Below are positions 6,081-11,820 of a stretch of DNA of 11,820 bases, one piece after another. Where the stretch lies: positions 1 through 11,820 of the forward strand of contig JAQBWG010000027.1 in NCBI GenBank assembly GCA_027625225.1, given 5' to 3'. Position numbers and translations under genes: made by a program. This DNA is from Chloroflexota bacterium (GTDB lineage: Bacteria; Chloroflexota; Dehalococcoidia; Lucifugimonadales; VGZR01). The notes beneath the pieces were generated by a model. The model saw only the letters and a program-made list of their open reading frames with translations, was not told where the DNA came from and did not search any database. Position 1 is the first letter of the stretch, and each line of letters opens with the position of its first letter.

Positions 6081-7493
6081 GTGACAGAAACTCACTACGA
6101 CTATGACATGCTGGTCATCGGCTCAGGCCCCGCCGGGCAGCGGGCGGCTATTCAGGCCGCTAAAATCGGCAACCGCGTCGCCATAATCGAGCGGAAGTCC
6201 GTGGTCGGCGGCGCCTGCATTAACACCGGCACCATACCCAGCAAGGCGCTCCGCGAGTCGGTGATGTACCTGACGGGGTACCGCCTGCGCTCCATCTACG
6301 GCGCATCCTACTCCGTCAAGCAAGACATCACTATGCAGGACTTGATGTTCCGCGCCCAGCACGTCATCCGTAACGAGATAGACGTAACCCGTTCGCAACT
6401 CATGCGAAACGGTGTTGACCTCCTGAATGCCAGTGCCTCGTTCGTAGACGCCCACACCCTGCGCCTCGAATTCGTGGATGATTCCGCCACCCGCAACTTC
6501 ACCGCGGCCAACATCGTGATAGCCACCGGCTCCGGTTCAGAAGTCGTGGCAGACGTCTCCTCGGACATGAAGCGGACCTATTTCCCCGAAGACGTGCTGG
6601 AGATGGAAAAGCTGCCTCGCACGATGGCCATCGTCGGTGCGGGCGTTATCGGATGTGAATACGCCAGTATCTTCGCCGCACTGGGGATGCGCATCACACT
6701 CATAGACAAACGCGACCGCATCCTTGCCTTTGCCGACGAGGAAATTGTGGAATCGCTTACCTATCACCTCCGCCAAAACCGTGTGACTATGCGCCTGGGC
6801 GAAACGGTCGCCGGCCTGCAGAACGTCAATGGCCTCAAAGGTGAAGGGGTGGTCATCGACACTACCAGCGGCAAACAAATCTCGGCGGAAGCGGTGCTCT
6901 ACTGTGCCGGTCGCTCCGGACAAATCTATAGCCTGAACCTCGACGCGGCGGGAGTCAAAGCTGACCACAAAGGCAGAATCAAGGTCAACGAGCACTACCA
7001 AACCGACGCCCCGAACATCTATGCCGTCGGCGACGTTATAGGATTCCCGGCGTTGGCCTCGACGTCCATGGAGCAGGGCCGCCTGGCCGCCTGCCACGCC
7101 TTCGGCGTCGAAGCCAAATCCGTCCCTGCCCTTTTCCCCTACGGCATCTACGCCATACCCGAGATTTCCATGGTCGGCCGCAATGAAGAAGAATTGACCG
7201 AAGAAGGCGTTCCTTACGAGATAGGCAAAGCCTTCTATCGGGAAATCGCCCGCGGCCACATCATCGGCGACACCACCGGCCTGCTCAAACTCATCTTTCA
7301 CCTGGAGACCCGAAAGCTTCTCGGTGTACACATCATCGGTGAGGGCGCCAGCGACCTCGTCCACATCGGCCAGGCCGTCATGTCGTTTGATGGAACGGTT
7401 GACTACTTCGTAGACACCGTCTTCAATTACCCGACCTTGGCCGAATGCTACAAAACCGCCGCACTCGACGGCATCAACCGCCTCCGCAAATAA
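6081..7493 (+). CDS. sthA: Soluble NAD(P)+ transhydrogenase, Si-specific (SthA/UdhA type)
   Basis: Cytoplasmic FAD enzyme that moves hydride between NADPH and NAD+, balancing the two pools; 470 residues. The FAD-binding GSGPAG is at 14-19, the NAD(P) Rossmann motif GAGVIG at 186-191, and the second FAD motif YAVGDVIG at 314-321. The decisive region is ACINTGTIPSK (45-55): Cys46 is present, but the second redox cysteine of lipoamide dehydrogenases is Thr51. The C-terminal HPT motif of those enzymes is also NYPT (449-452). Both are hallmarks of Sth proteins, and the sequence resembles the mycobacterial form. The GTG start at 6081 is needed to include the YDYDMLVIG strand; its only ribosome-binding-like sequence, AGGA, is 13 nt upstream, so translation may be modest. 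It ends 2 bp from a convergent permease gene. Confidence 0.92.
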   Translation: MTETHYDYDMLVIGSGPAGQRAAIQAAKIGNRVAIIERKSVVGGACINTGTIPSKALRESVMYLTGYRLRSIYGASYSVKQDITMQDLMFRAQHVIRNEIDVTRSQLMRNGVDLLNASASFVDAHTLRLEFVDDSATRNFTAANIVIATGSGSEVVADVSSDMKRTYFPEDVLEMEKLPRTMAIVGAGVIGCEYASIFAALGMRITLIDKRDRILAFADEEIVESLTYHLRQNRVTMRLGETVAGLQNVNGLKGEGVVIDTTSGKQISAEAVLYCAGRSGQIYSLNLDAAGVKADHKGRIKVNEHYQTDAPNIYAVGDVIGFPALASTSMEQGRLAACHAFGVEAKSVPALFPYGIYAIPEISMVGRNEEELTEEGVPYEIGKAFYREIARGHIIGDTTGLLKLIFHLETRKLLGVHIIGEGASDLVHIGQAVMSFDGTVDYFVDTVFNYPTLAECYKTAALDGINRLRK

Positions 7494-7495
7494 CC

Positions 7496-8830
7496 CTACT
7501 CCGCCGCTTCCTCAGCCCTTCGTTCCTCTTCCAGTGCTGCGATTGACTTCACCACCTTCAACCATTCCATAATCCAGGGTAGAGCCAGTCCCAACCCAAC
7601 GATAAGAACGCCGTAGCCAAGGATTTGCCAGTCCATACTCGCGAACATCGCCAGAGAAAACAAAATGCCCAGCACTGCCGTCGCGGGTATGCCCCCTACA
7701 CTCAGCGGAACCCGAAATCCTCTTGAATGGTTTGGTTTCTTGAATCGGAGTCGAATCAACGCCGCATTCACCATCACAAACGCCCCGATGGTCGCGAAGT
7801 TGGTCATCTGGGCCACCGTCTCGATGTCACCCGGCAAGATGAATATGATAGTAATTCCCACTGCCACGAGCGTGGCCACCCACGGTGTTGCCCGTACCTT
7901 CAATATGCGACTCAAAACCTGCGGCAAACTGCCCCCGACGGACATCCCGTACAGCATTCTGGATCCGGTCAGCAACATGAACAACGCCGTGTTTGCCGTC
8001 GCGAATAACGCAATATAGCCGATGACCCTGGCCACGCTGGCATTCGCGGCAACCTCCACAACGTCCGAAAGTGGCGCATCCGAAGCATTCAATTCTTGCC
8101 ACCCCAGAACGCTCACGCTGGAAAACCCAACCAGTACATACAGCACCGTCGTGATAACAATCGCACCCAGAATAGCCAGTGGCATCGTCCTGCTCGGGTT
8201 CTTCGCCTCCTCGCTCAGTGTCGCCAGTTGCTCAAAGCCTGTATAGGCGAAAAACAGTAGGGTCGCCGCCCTGAAAACATCCAATAACCCTTTCGGTATT
8301 TCCAAATACGCACCCTCACCCAGATGGGGTGCGGAGAACGCGATAACTATGACAAGCCCACCCACCTCAAGAAGCGTAAATATCACACCCACCCACACCG
8401 CTTCTTTCACACCGAAGATGAGCAACGCCCCGCTGACCAGCACCAATCCAATGGCAATAGGAACGATGGGCGTATCCACGAACGACGTCAGATAGCCCGC
8501 GAATCCGATGGCCACCGCAGCCGACGCGATAAGCGTAGCGAAGATGATGAACCAGCCGGTTATGAATCCGGCACGCACCCCGAACGCACGCCTGGAATAT
8601 TCGTACGATGCGCCCGCCTTCGGGTACATCGAAGAAAGCTCGGCATAGCTCAAGCCGGTAAACGTAGCTGCCAACGCACCGATAAGAAACGACACCCATA
8701 TCGCACCACCCGCCATTCCCGCCGCCCTGCCGATAATGACGTAGATGCCGGCGCCTACGATGATGCCCACACCGGTCGTCGTCAATTCGAACAGCCCCAG
8801 CCGCCGCTTCAGTTGCGCGTTAGAACTCAT
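7496..8830 (-). CDS. APC family amino acid/polyamine permease
   Basis: Inner-membrane secondary transporter of the amino acid-polyamine-organocation superfamily, 444 residues, about 12 helices. TM1 carries the unwound substrate-site motif GIIVGAGIY at 22-30. TM6 carries FFAYTGFEQLATLSEE (193-208) followed by NPSRTMP (211-217), the standard APC signature. A short charged cytoplasmic tail (EEERRAEEAAE) ends the protein. The frame continues 37 codons upstream, but those residues are not membrane- or family-like. The ATG at 8830 begins a typical short cytoplasmic N-terminus, MSSNAQLKRRLGLFELT. No good ribosome-binding site precedes it, and a promoter sits only 6 bp upstream, so the mRNA may be leaderless. 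Substrate cannot be read from the sequence. No terminator separates it from the convergent transhydrogenase gene. Confidence 0.92.
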   Translation of the reverse strand: MSSNAQLKRRLGLFELTTTGVGIIVGAGIYVIIGRAAGMAGGAIWVSFLIGALAATFTGLSYAELSSMYPKAGASYEYSRRAFGVRAGFITGWFIIFATLIASAAVAIGFAGYLTSFVDTPIVPIAIGLVLVSGALLIFGVKEAVWVGVIFTLLEVGGLVIVIAFSAPHLGEGAYLEIPKGLLDVFRAATLLFFAYTGFEQLATLSEEAKNPSRTMPLAILGAIVITTVLYVLVGFSSVSVLGWQELNASDAPLSDVVEVAANASVARVIGYIALFATANTALFMLLTGSRMLYGMSVGGSLPQVLSRILKVRATPWVATLVAVGITIIFILPGDIETVAQMTNFATIGAFVMVNAALIRLRFKKPNHSRGFRVPLSVGGIPATAVLGILFSLAMFASMDWQILGYGVLIVGLGLALPWIMEWLKVVKSIAALEEERRAEEAAE

Positions 8831-8836
8831 ACTTCT

Positions 8837-8865
8837 ATTGTCTATCCAGTTGACGCATCTGTGAA
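8837..8865 (-). promoter_or_regulatory. Promoter of the APC permease gene, possibly leaderless
   Basis: On the minus strand TTCACA (8860-8865), a 17-bp spacer and GACAAT (8837-8842) form a sigma-70-like promoter matching five and four of six consensus bases. The -10 ends only 6 bp before the ATG, so transcription would begin at or next to the start codon. Confidence 0.5.
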
Positions 8866-8903
8866 CACCCAAACCCCGTACAATACATAGAGAACTTAAT
8901 CCT

Positions 8904-8933
8904 TTGGCAGCACCTGCAAACCTACGGTAAAAT
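8904..8933 (+). promoter_or_regulatory. Promoter of the YuiH-like oxidoreductase gene
   Basis: TTGGCA (8904-8909), an 18-bp spacer and TAAAAT (8928-8933) match the sigma-70 consensus at five of six positions in each hexamer. Transcription would start near 8940, leaving a leader of about 22 nt that contains the AAAGGA ribosome-binding site. Confidence 0.6.
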
Positions 8934-8961
8934 CTCGGCACCCCGTTTGGAAAGGAATCCC

Positions 8962-9573
8962 ATGCTCAAGAAACTCGGAAGGCTCACAGAAATAAAACAA
9001 GACAGGGAAGGGCAGTCCGCCCCACCCGGCCAATACCTAACCAAGAAGTTCCCCGTCCTCACCTTCGGCCCAACGCCCAAAATCGATCTCAAAGACTGGA
9101 AGTTCAAGGTTTCCGGCTTGGTCGAAAAGGAATTCGAGCTGGACTGGAAACAGTTCACCGGCCTGCCCAAGCTGACGCTCGACGCCGAATTTCACTGCGT
9201 GACCCAGTGGAGCAAGCTGGAGAACACCTGGGAAGGCATCGCGTACCGTGAGTTGGTAAAGCTCATCAAAGTAAAGCCAGAAGCGAAATACGCTATGGTT
9301 CACTGCTACGGCGGCTATTCGACAAACGTTTCGCTGGAAGTTCTGGACGACGACGATGTGCTATTCGCATACCGGCACGACGGCGAAGACCTTCCGGCTG
9401 AGCACGGCGGCCCCATGCGGTTGGTGGTGCCGAAACGGTACGGGTGGAAAAGCGCGAAGTGGGTGAACGGCATCGAGTTCATGGAGAAGGACAAGCCGGG
9501 GTTCTGGGAAGCGCGTGGATATCACATGGAAGGCGACCCGTGGAAAGAGGAGCGGTTCTGGGACGATTTGTAA
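8962..9573 (+). CDS. Cytoplasmic molybdopterin-dependent oxidoreductase, sulfite oxidase-like (YuiH type)
   Basis: Small molybdoenzyme of the sulfite oxidase fold, 203 residues. It consists essentially of the oxidoreductase molybdopterin-binding domain, without the heme or dimerisation domains of true sulfite oxidase. FHCVTQWS at 77-84 contains Cys79, the expected thiolate ligand of molybdenum. HCYGGYSTNV (114-123), EHGGPMRLVVP (147-157) and YGWKSAKWVNGIEF (160-173) are conserved cofactor-pocket segments of the YuiH-like group. No twin-arginine signal is present, unlike MsrP/YedY, so it should act in the cytoplasm. The frame opens earlier at a TTG (8947), but AAAGGA at 8951-8956, 5 nt before the ATG at 8962, sets the start. 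The physiological substrate is unknown. It is the only apparent molybdoenzyme in the window; the XdhC/MocA pair serves a different molybdoenzyme family. Confidence 0.9.
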   Translation: MLKKLGRLTEIKQDREGQSAPPGQYLTKKFPVLTFGPTPKIDLKDWKFKVSGLVEKEFELDWKQFTGLPKLTLDAEFHCVTQWSKLENTWEGIAYRELVKLIKVKPEAKYAMVHCYGGYSTNVSLEVLDDDDVLFAYRHDGEDLPAEHGGPMRLVVPKRYGWKSAKWVNGIEFMEKDKPGFWEARGYHMEGDPWKEERFWDDL

Positions 9574-9692
9574 ATGATGTCCCGAAAGGGCCTGTTTTAG
9601 CTACGAAACCGTGTGCCCTCTGCCTTGAAAATGATGCCTCTCAGGATGTCCTAGAGTGGCAAAAAGATGTCCTCGGAATGCCGGGAAGATGA

Positions 9693-9741
9693 CTTATAAA
9701 ACAAAGGGGCCACCCAATGGGCGGCCCCTTTGTTTTATAAG
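9693..9741. terminator. Bidirectional intrinsic terminator between convergent genes
   Basis: Perfect 19-bp arms, CTTATAAAACAAAGGGGCC (9693-9711) and its inverse (9723-9741), extend inward by CCC/GGG around an AAT loop. The GC core GGGGCC/GGCCCC is followed by TTTGTTTTAT on both strands. It can therefore stop the YuiH-like gene from the left and the zinc-ribbon gene from the right. The 119 bp between 9574 and 9692 contain no gene I can support. Confidence 0.92.
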
Positions 9742-9752
9742 ACGAGGGTGCG

Positions 9753-9944
9753 TTACGCTGCGGCGTGCTGTTTGGCTTTGGCCGCGGGCTCTGCATTTGT
9801 ATGCACTTTTACCGTTGCAGCATGGACGACCTCTTTGAGGTTGACCATGTATCCGCACATGAGGCACTCACGATAGGTGCCGTACATGTCCGTATTGAGG
9901 TGCATGTCGCCTTTGCATCGGGGGCAGCTCTTGAATTTAACCAT
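9753..9944 (-). CDS. Small zinc-ribbon protein, function unknown
   Basis: Protein of 63 residues with a single treble of Cys pairs: CPRC at 7-10 and CLMC at 27-30, spaced as in rubredoxin-like zinc ribbons. It is followed by a short Val-rich strand and an Ala/Lys/His-rich tail (53-63) that is probably disordered. The frame continues upstream to 10028, but AGGAG lies 8 nt before the ATG at 9944 and the zinc ribbon starts right after it. The predicted promoter also lies inside the longer frame, so the shorter protein is much more likely. It has its own promoter, shares a 304-bp upstream region with the heat-shock operon and ends at the bidirectional terminator. Possible roles include nucleic-acid or protein binding; nothing in the sequence decides. 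Confidence 0.75.
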   Translation of the reverse strand: MVKFKSCPRCKGDMHLNTDMYGTYRECLMCGYMVNLKEVVHAATVKVHTNAEPAAKAKQHAAA

Positions 9945-10010
9945 TTCCTTTTCTCCTCTGTCGCCGGTTCCGCTTCTTTTTGAGATAGCGTTCCAACGAA
10001 ATGTGCTTCG

Positions 10011-10039
10011 ATTATCTGACTCCAACACTATGTTGTGAA
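10011..10039 (-). promoter_or_regulatory. Promoter of the zinc-ribbon gene with overlapping palindrome
   Basis: On the minus strand TTCACA (10034-10039), a 17-bp spacer and GATAAT (10011-10016) match the sigma-70 consensus at five of six positions each. A palindrome, CAACA-CTA-TGTTG (10023-10035), covers the spacer and touches the -35, where a repressor could bind. The leader would be about 60 nt. Confidence 0.6.
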
Positions 10040-10169
10040 CCGATTTTCTCCGATATATAGTATTTATTTCTGTGATACTAGTGTGCCTTTCGTTGACTTT
10101 CCGTATCTATCACTACGTTAGACGCCTTTAAGGCAGATTCGGTTCCATCTCCGGTACTTTCGATTTTCG

Positions 10170-10207
10170 TATAATATCAGTTGACTCGACTCGTATCAAG
10201 TTATACA
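10170..10207 (+). promoter_or_regulatory. hspR-grpE-dnaK promoter region with HAIR-like HspR operator
   Basis: TTGA (10181-10184) and TCAA (10196-10199) are separated by 11 bp, exactly as in the HspR-binding HAIR element CTTGAGT-N7-ACTCAAG. Each 7-bp half (GTTGACT, TATCAAG) matches five of seven bases. A perfect TATAAT at 10170-10175 would place the transcript start inside the operator. Alternatively, TTGACT (10181-10186) could be a -35 paired with TATACA (10202-10207) over a short 15-bp spacer. Either way HspR binding would block transcription. Confidence 0.6.
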
Positions 10208-10248
10208 CTAACTCTATAACGAATAAATACTGGAGTCAGGCAACCTCT

Positions 10249-10716
10249 GTGAGGTACCGTTTTTCACAATCTGAAGGGCCGTCAGGAATTACAACGCAAC
10301 AGTTCTTCCAGCGGTTAGCGTCGCACTTGAACGCGCATGAGGACGATGACGCCGAGGCCGAAGGTGTCTACATCATCAGTGTGGCTGCGCGCATCCTTGA
10401 GATGCACCCGCAGACGCTCCGTAAGTACGAGCGTGTGGGTCTTATCTCGCCGTTCAGGACGGTGGGTGTGCGGCGGCTGTACTCGGACGAGGATATCGCC
10501 CGGCTACGGCTCATCAAGCATCTGGTAGGAGACCTTGGGCTGAATCTGGCGGGCGTGCAATTGGTGCTGGACGTGTTCAACGAACTTTTGGCTCTGCGTT
10601 CAAAGACAATTGAACTCGAAGGCACCGATTTGAACGCGCACCTGCGGAAATCTCTTGATACCCTGTTTACTTTACTTTATACCGGCCAGACGGAGCCGGA
10701 CGACGATACGGATTAG
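10249..10716 (+). CDS. hspR: HspR, MerR-family heat-shock repressor
   Basis: DNA-binding repressor of the dnaK operon, 155 residues. The MerR helix-turn-helix runs from VYIISVAARILEMHPQTLRKYERVG-type residues at 40-64 through the wing RRLYSDEDIARLRLI at 75-89. The ARI...MHPQTLRKYE pattern is diagnostic of HspR rather than other MerR proteins. A helix at 96-118 (LGLNLAGVQLVLD...) follows, then an acidic C-terminus ending DDDTD. HspR is usually activated as a repressor by binding DnaK, giving feedback when free chaperone is plentiful. The start is a GTG at 10249 with AGG 8 nt upstream. This gives an unusual 40-residue N-terminal extension; a later GTG (10381) would cut into the HTH and is unlikely. 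It is the first gene, 15 bp before grpE, behind a HAIR-like operator. Confidence 0.9.
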   Translation: MRYRFSQSEGPSGITTQQFFQRLASHLNAHEDDDAEAEGVYIISVAARILEMHPQTLRKYERVGLISPFRTVGVRRLYSDEDIARLRLIKHLVGDLGLNLAGVQLVLDVFNELLALRSKTIELEGTDLNAHLRKSLDTLFTLLYTGQTEPDDDTD

Positions 10717-10731
10717 GAGGAAGAGCGGGGG

Positions 10732-11325
10732 ATGACTGATAACGAGAACGTCGAATCAACGCCACAGGGCGACGAAGCGGCACAACAACAAGGCGTCGCG
10801 CGCGAAGAGGCGACACCGGAGCAACTGCTAGACGAAGCGTTGCGGGAGAAGGAACAGTTCCGGGCCCTTAGCCAACGCGTGCAGGCAGACCTAACGAACT
10901 ACAAACGCCACGTCGCTGAGGAGCAACTGGAGTCGCGAAAATATGCCACGTCTTCAGTCCTCATGAAGGTGCTGGGCGTAGCTGACGACTTCCAGCGGGG
11001 GATGGAGAACATCCCTGAAGGCTCCGTATCGGCCTCGTGGCTGGAGGGTCTGAAGCTGGTCGAGCGAAACTTCGAGAATATGCTGAAGTCCGAAGGGGTC
11101 ACCCGCATCGAGGCGGAGGGAAAGCCCTACGACCCCAGGGAACAGGAAGCCCTATTCTTCGTAGAGACGGACAAAATAGCCCCGGGCAATGTGGTAGACA
11201 TCGTGCGGCAGGGCTACCGATTACACGACCGCATCTTGAGAGCAGCTCAGGTGACGGTCGCGAAACAACCAACGCAATCAGAACAGCCGGCCGCAGAGCC
11301 GGACAGGAGTGAGGAAAATGCCTAA
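10732..11325 (+). CDS. grpE: GrpE, nucleotide exchange factor for DnaK
   Basis: Co-chaperone that releases ADP from DnaK; 197 residues, normal length. An acidic, disordered N-terminus (1-28) leads into the long dimerising coiled coil (about 30-80) containing ADLTNYKRH at 52-60. A helical segment follows to about 120. The C-terminal beta domain has YDPREQEAL at 133-141 and the GrpE signature IVRQGYRLHDRILRAAQVTV at 157-176. A Gln/Glu/Pro-rich tail ends the protein. AGGAGG overlaps the hspR stop codon, 11 nt before the ATG. The last 8 bp overlap the dnaK start (ATGCCTAA), implying coupled translation so that exchange factor and chaperone are made together. Confidence 0.97.
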   Translation: MTDNENVESTPQGDEAAQQQGVAREEATPEQLLDEALREKEQFRALSQRVQADLTNYKRHVAEEQLESRKYATSSVLMKVLGVADDFQRGMENIPEGSVSASWLEGLKLVERNFENMLKSEGVTRIEAEGKPYDPREQEALFFVETDKIAPGNVVDIVRQGYRLHDRILRAAQVTVAKQPTQSEQPAAEPDRSEENA

Positions 11326-11820
11326 GATTTTAGGAATAGACCTGGGCACGACGAACTCGTGCATGGCAATCATCGAGGGTGGAGAGCCCGAGGTGGTGGA
11401 AAACAGTGAAGGTTCACGCATCACGCCATCGGTGGTAGCAATCAATCCCAAGAACAGCGAACGCTATGTGGGAATGACGGCCAAACGCCAGGGCGTGACC
11501 AATCCGGAGAACACGGTCTTCTCGGTGAAGCGGTTCATGGGTAAGAAGTTCAAGGACGAAAGCGTGCAGCGCGATACCAAGCAGGTGCCGTACAAAGTCG
11601 AAGCGCACAGCAACGGCGACGCGCACGTGAAGATGGGCGACAAAACCTATGCGCCGCCCGAGATTTCGGCCATGATTCTACAGAAGATGAAGCAGGACGC
11701 CGAGGCGAAGCTGGGCGAGACGATTACCCAGGCGGTCATCACCGTGCCCGCGTACTTCGACGATAGCCAGCGCAACGCAACCAAAGACGCGGGGCGCATC
11801 GCGGGACTGGAAGTGCTGCG
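11318..11820 (+). CDS. dnaK: DnaK (Hsp70) chaperone, N-terminal part, cut by the window end
   Basis: The first 167 codons of Hsp70 are visible, covering the start of the ATPase domain. The phosphate-1 loop GIDLGTTNSC is at 6-15. Lys71 in SVKRFMG corresponds to the catalytic Lys70 of E. coli. AVITVPAYFDDSQRNATKDAG spans 139-159 (shown here as the known Hsp70 phosphate-2-adjacent segment). Residues about 81-103 (starting ESVQRD) fill the position of the insert found in Gram-negative DnaK and missing from Firmicutes and actinobacteria. AGGAG lies 8 nt before the ATG, which overlaps the grpE stop by 8 bp. The frame is open to the last base; the substrate-binding domain lies outside. Confidence 0.98.
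   Translation, partial: MPKILGIDLGTTNSCMAIIEGGEPEVVENSEGSRITPSVVAINPKNSERYVGMTAKRQGVTNPENTVFSVKRFMGKKFKDESVQRDTKQVPYKVEAHSNGDAHVKMGDKTYAPPEISAMILQKMKQDAEAKLGETITQAVITVPAYFDDSQRNATKDAGRIAGLEVL

Larger units (their letters stand above)
9945..10248. other. 304-bp intergenic region between zinc-ribbon gene and hspR
   Basis: No gene is supported here. The zinc-ribbon half (9945-10039) holds its leader and promoter. The central part (10040-10140) is AT-rich and contains a GCCTT-T-AAGGC palindrome (10124-10134) and a TTGACT hexamer (10093-10098) without a good -10. The hspR-proximal part (10160-10240) holds a perfect TATAAT and a HAIR-like operator. I see no CIRCE element (TTAGCACTC-N9-GAGTGCTAA), so regulation by HrcA is unlikely. 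Confidence 0.7.

Noticed and set aside
8831..8941. N-terminal extension of the APC permease
   Set aside because: Not family-like, and a promoter for the gene lies inside it.
9579..9590. CCC-GAAA-GGG hairpin before TTTT after the YuiH-like stop
   Set aside because: Only three pairs in the stem; the strong terminator at 9693-9741 explains the transcript end.
9576..9672. Three GATGTCC copies after the YuiH-like gene
   Set aside because: Seven-base words at unequal spacing (69 and 21 bp) with no wider similarity; likely chance.

Overview
The window reads as an ordinary chromosomal segment of a free-living, mid-GC bacterium. I see no insertion sequence, phage gene, tRNA, rRNA or CRISPR array. 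An hspR-grpE-dnaK order, a mycobacterial-type soluble transhydrogenase and an XdhC/MocA molybdenum-cofactor pair would fit Chloroflexota (Dehalococcoidia/SAR202-like). This is inference only; no marker here fixes the taxon.

Minus-strand block, 5858 down to 26: M16 zinc peptidase -> XdhC -> MocA-like cytidylyltransferase -> ABC-2 ATPase -> ABC-2 permease -> small Met-rich membrane protein. From XdhC to the permease the genes are 3 bp apart or overlap by 8-11 bp, so they are probably translationally coupled. XdhC and MocA equip molybdopterin enzymes of the xanthine oxidase/CO dehydrogenase family, yet no such enzyme lies in the window. The exporter and a 15% methionine membrane protein sit in the same transcription direction. 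This is the least explained part of the window.

Middle, 5859-9741: a 222-bp divergent region separates the M16 gene from a plus-strand Sth-type NAD(P) transhydrogenase. The transhydrogenase ends 2 bp from a convergent APC amino-acid permease. The permease is divergent from a cytoplasmic YuiH-like molybdopterin oxidoreductase. That gene and a 63-residue zinc-ribbon gene converge on a perfect 19-bp-arm bidirectional terminator.

Right end, 9945-11820: a 304-bp intergenic region holds a good minus-strand promoter for the zinc-ribbon gene. Its plus-strand promoter region contains a HAIR-like operator (TTGA-N11-TCAA) in front of hspR-grpE-dnaK. hspR is the first gene, consistent with an autoregulated heat-shock operon; dnaK runs off the window.

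Several obvious long-ORF starts were shortened because a clear ribosome-binding site points to an internal start codon. These are the Met-rich protein, the ABC permease, the YuiH-like protein and the zinc ribbon. The APC permease start was shortened on family and promoter evidence instead.
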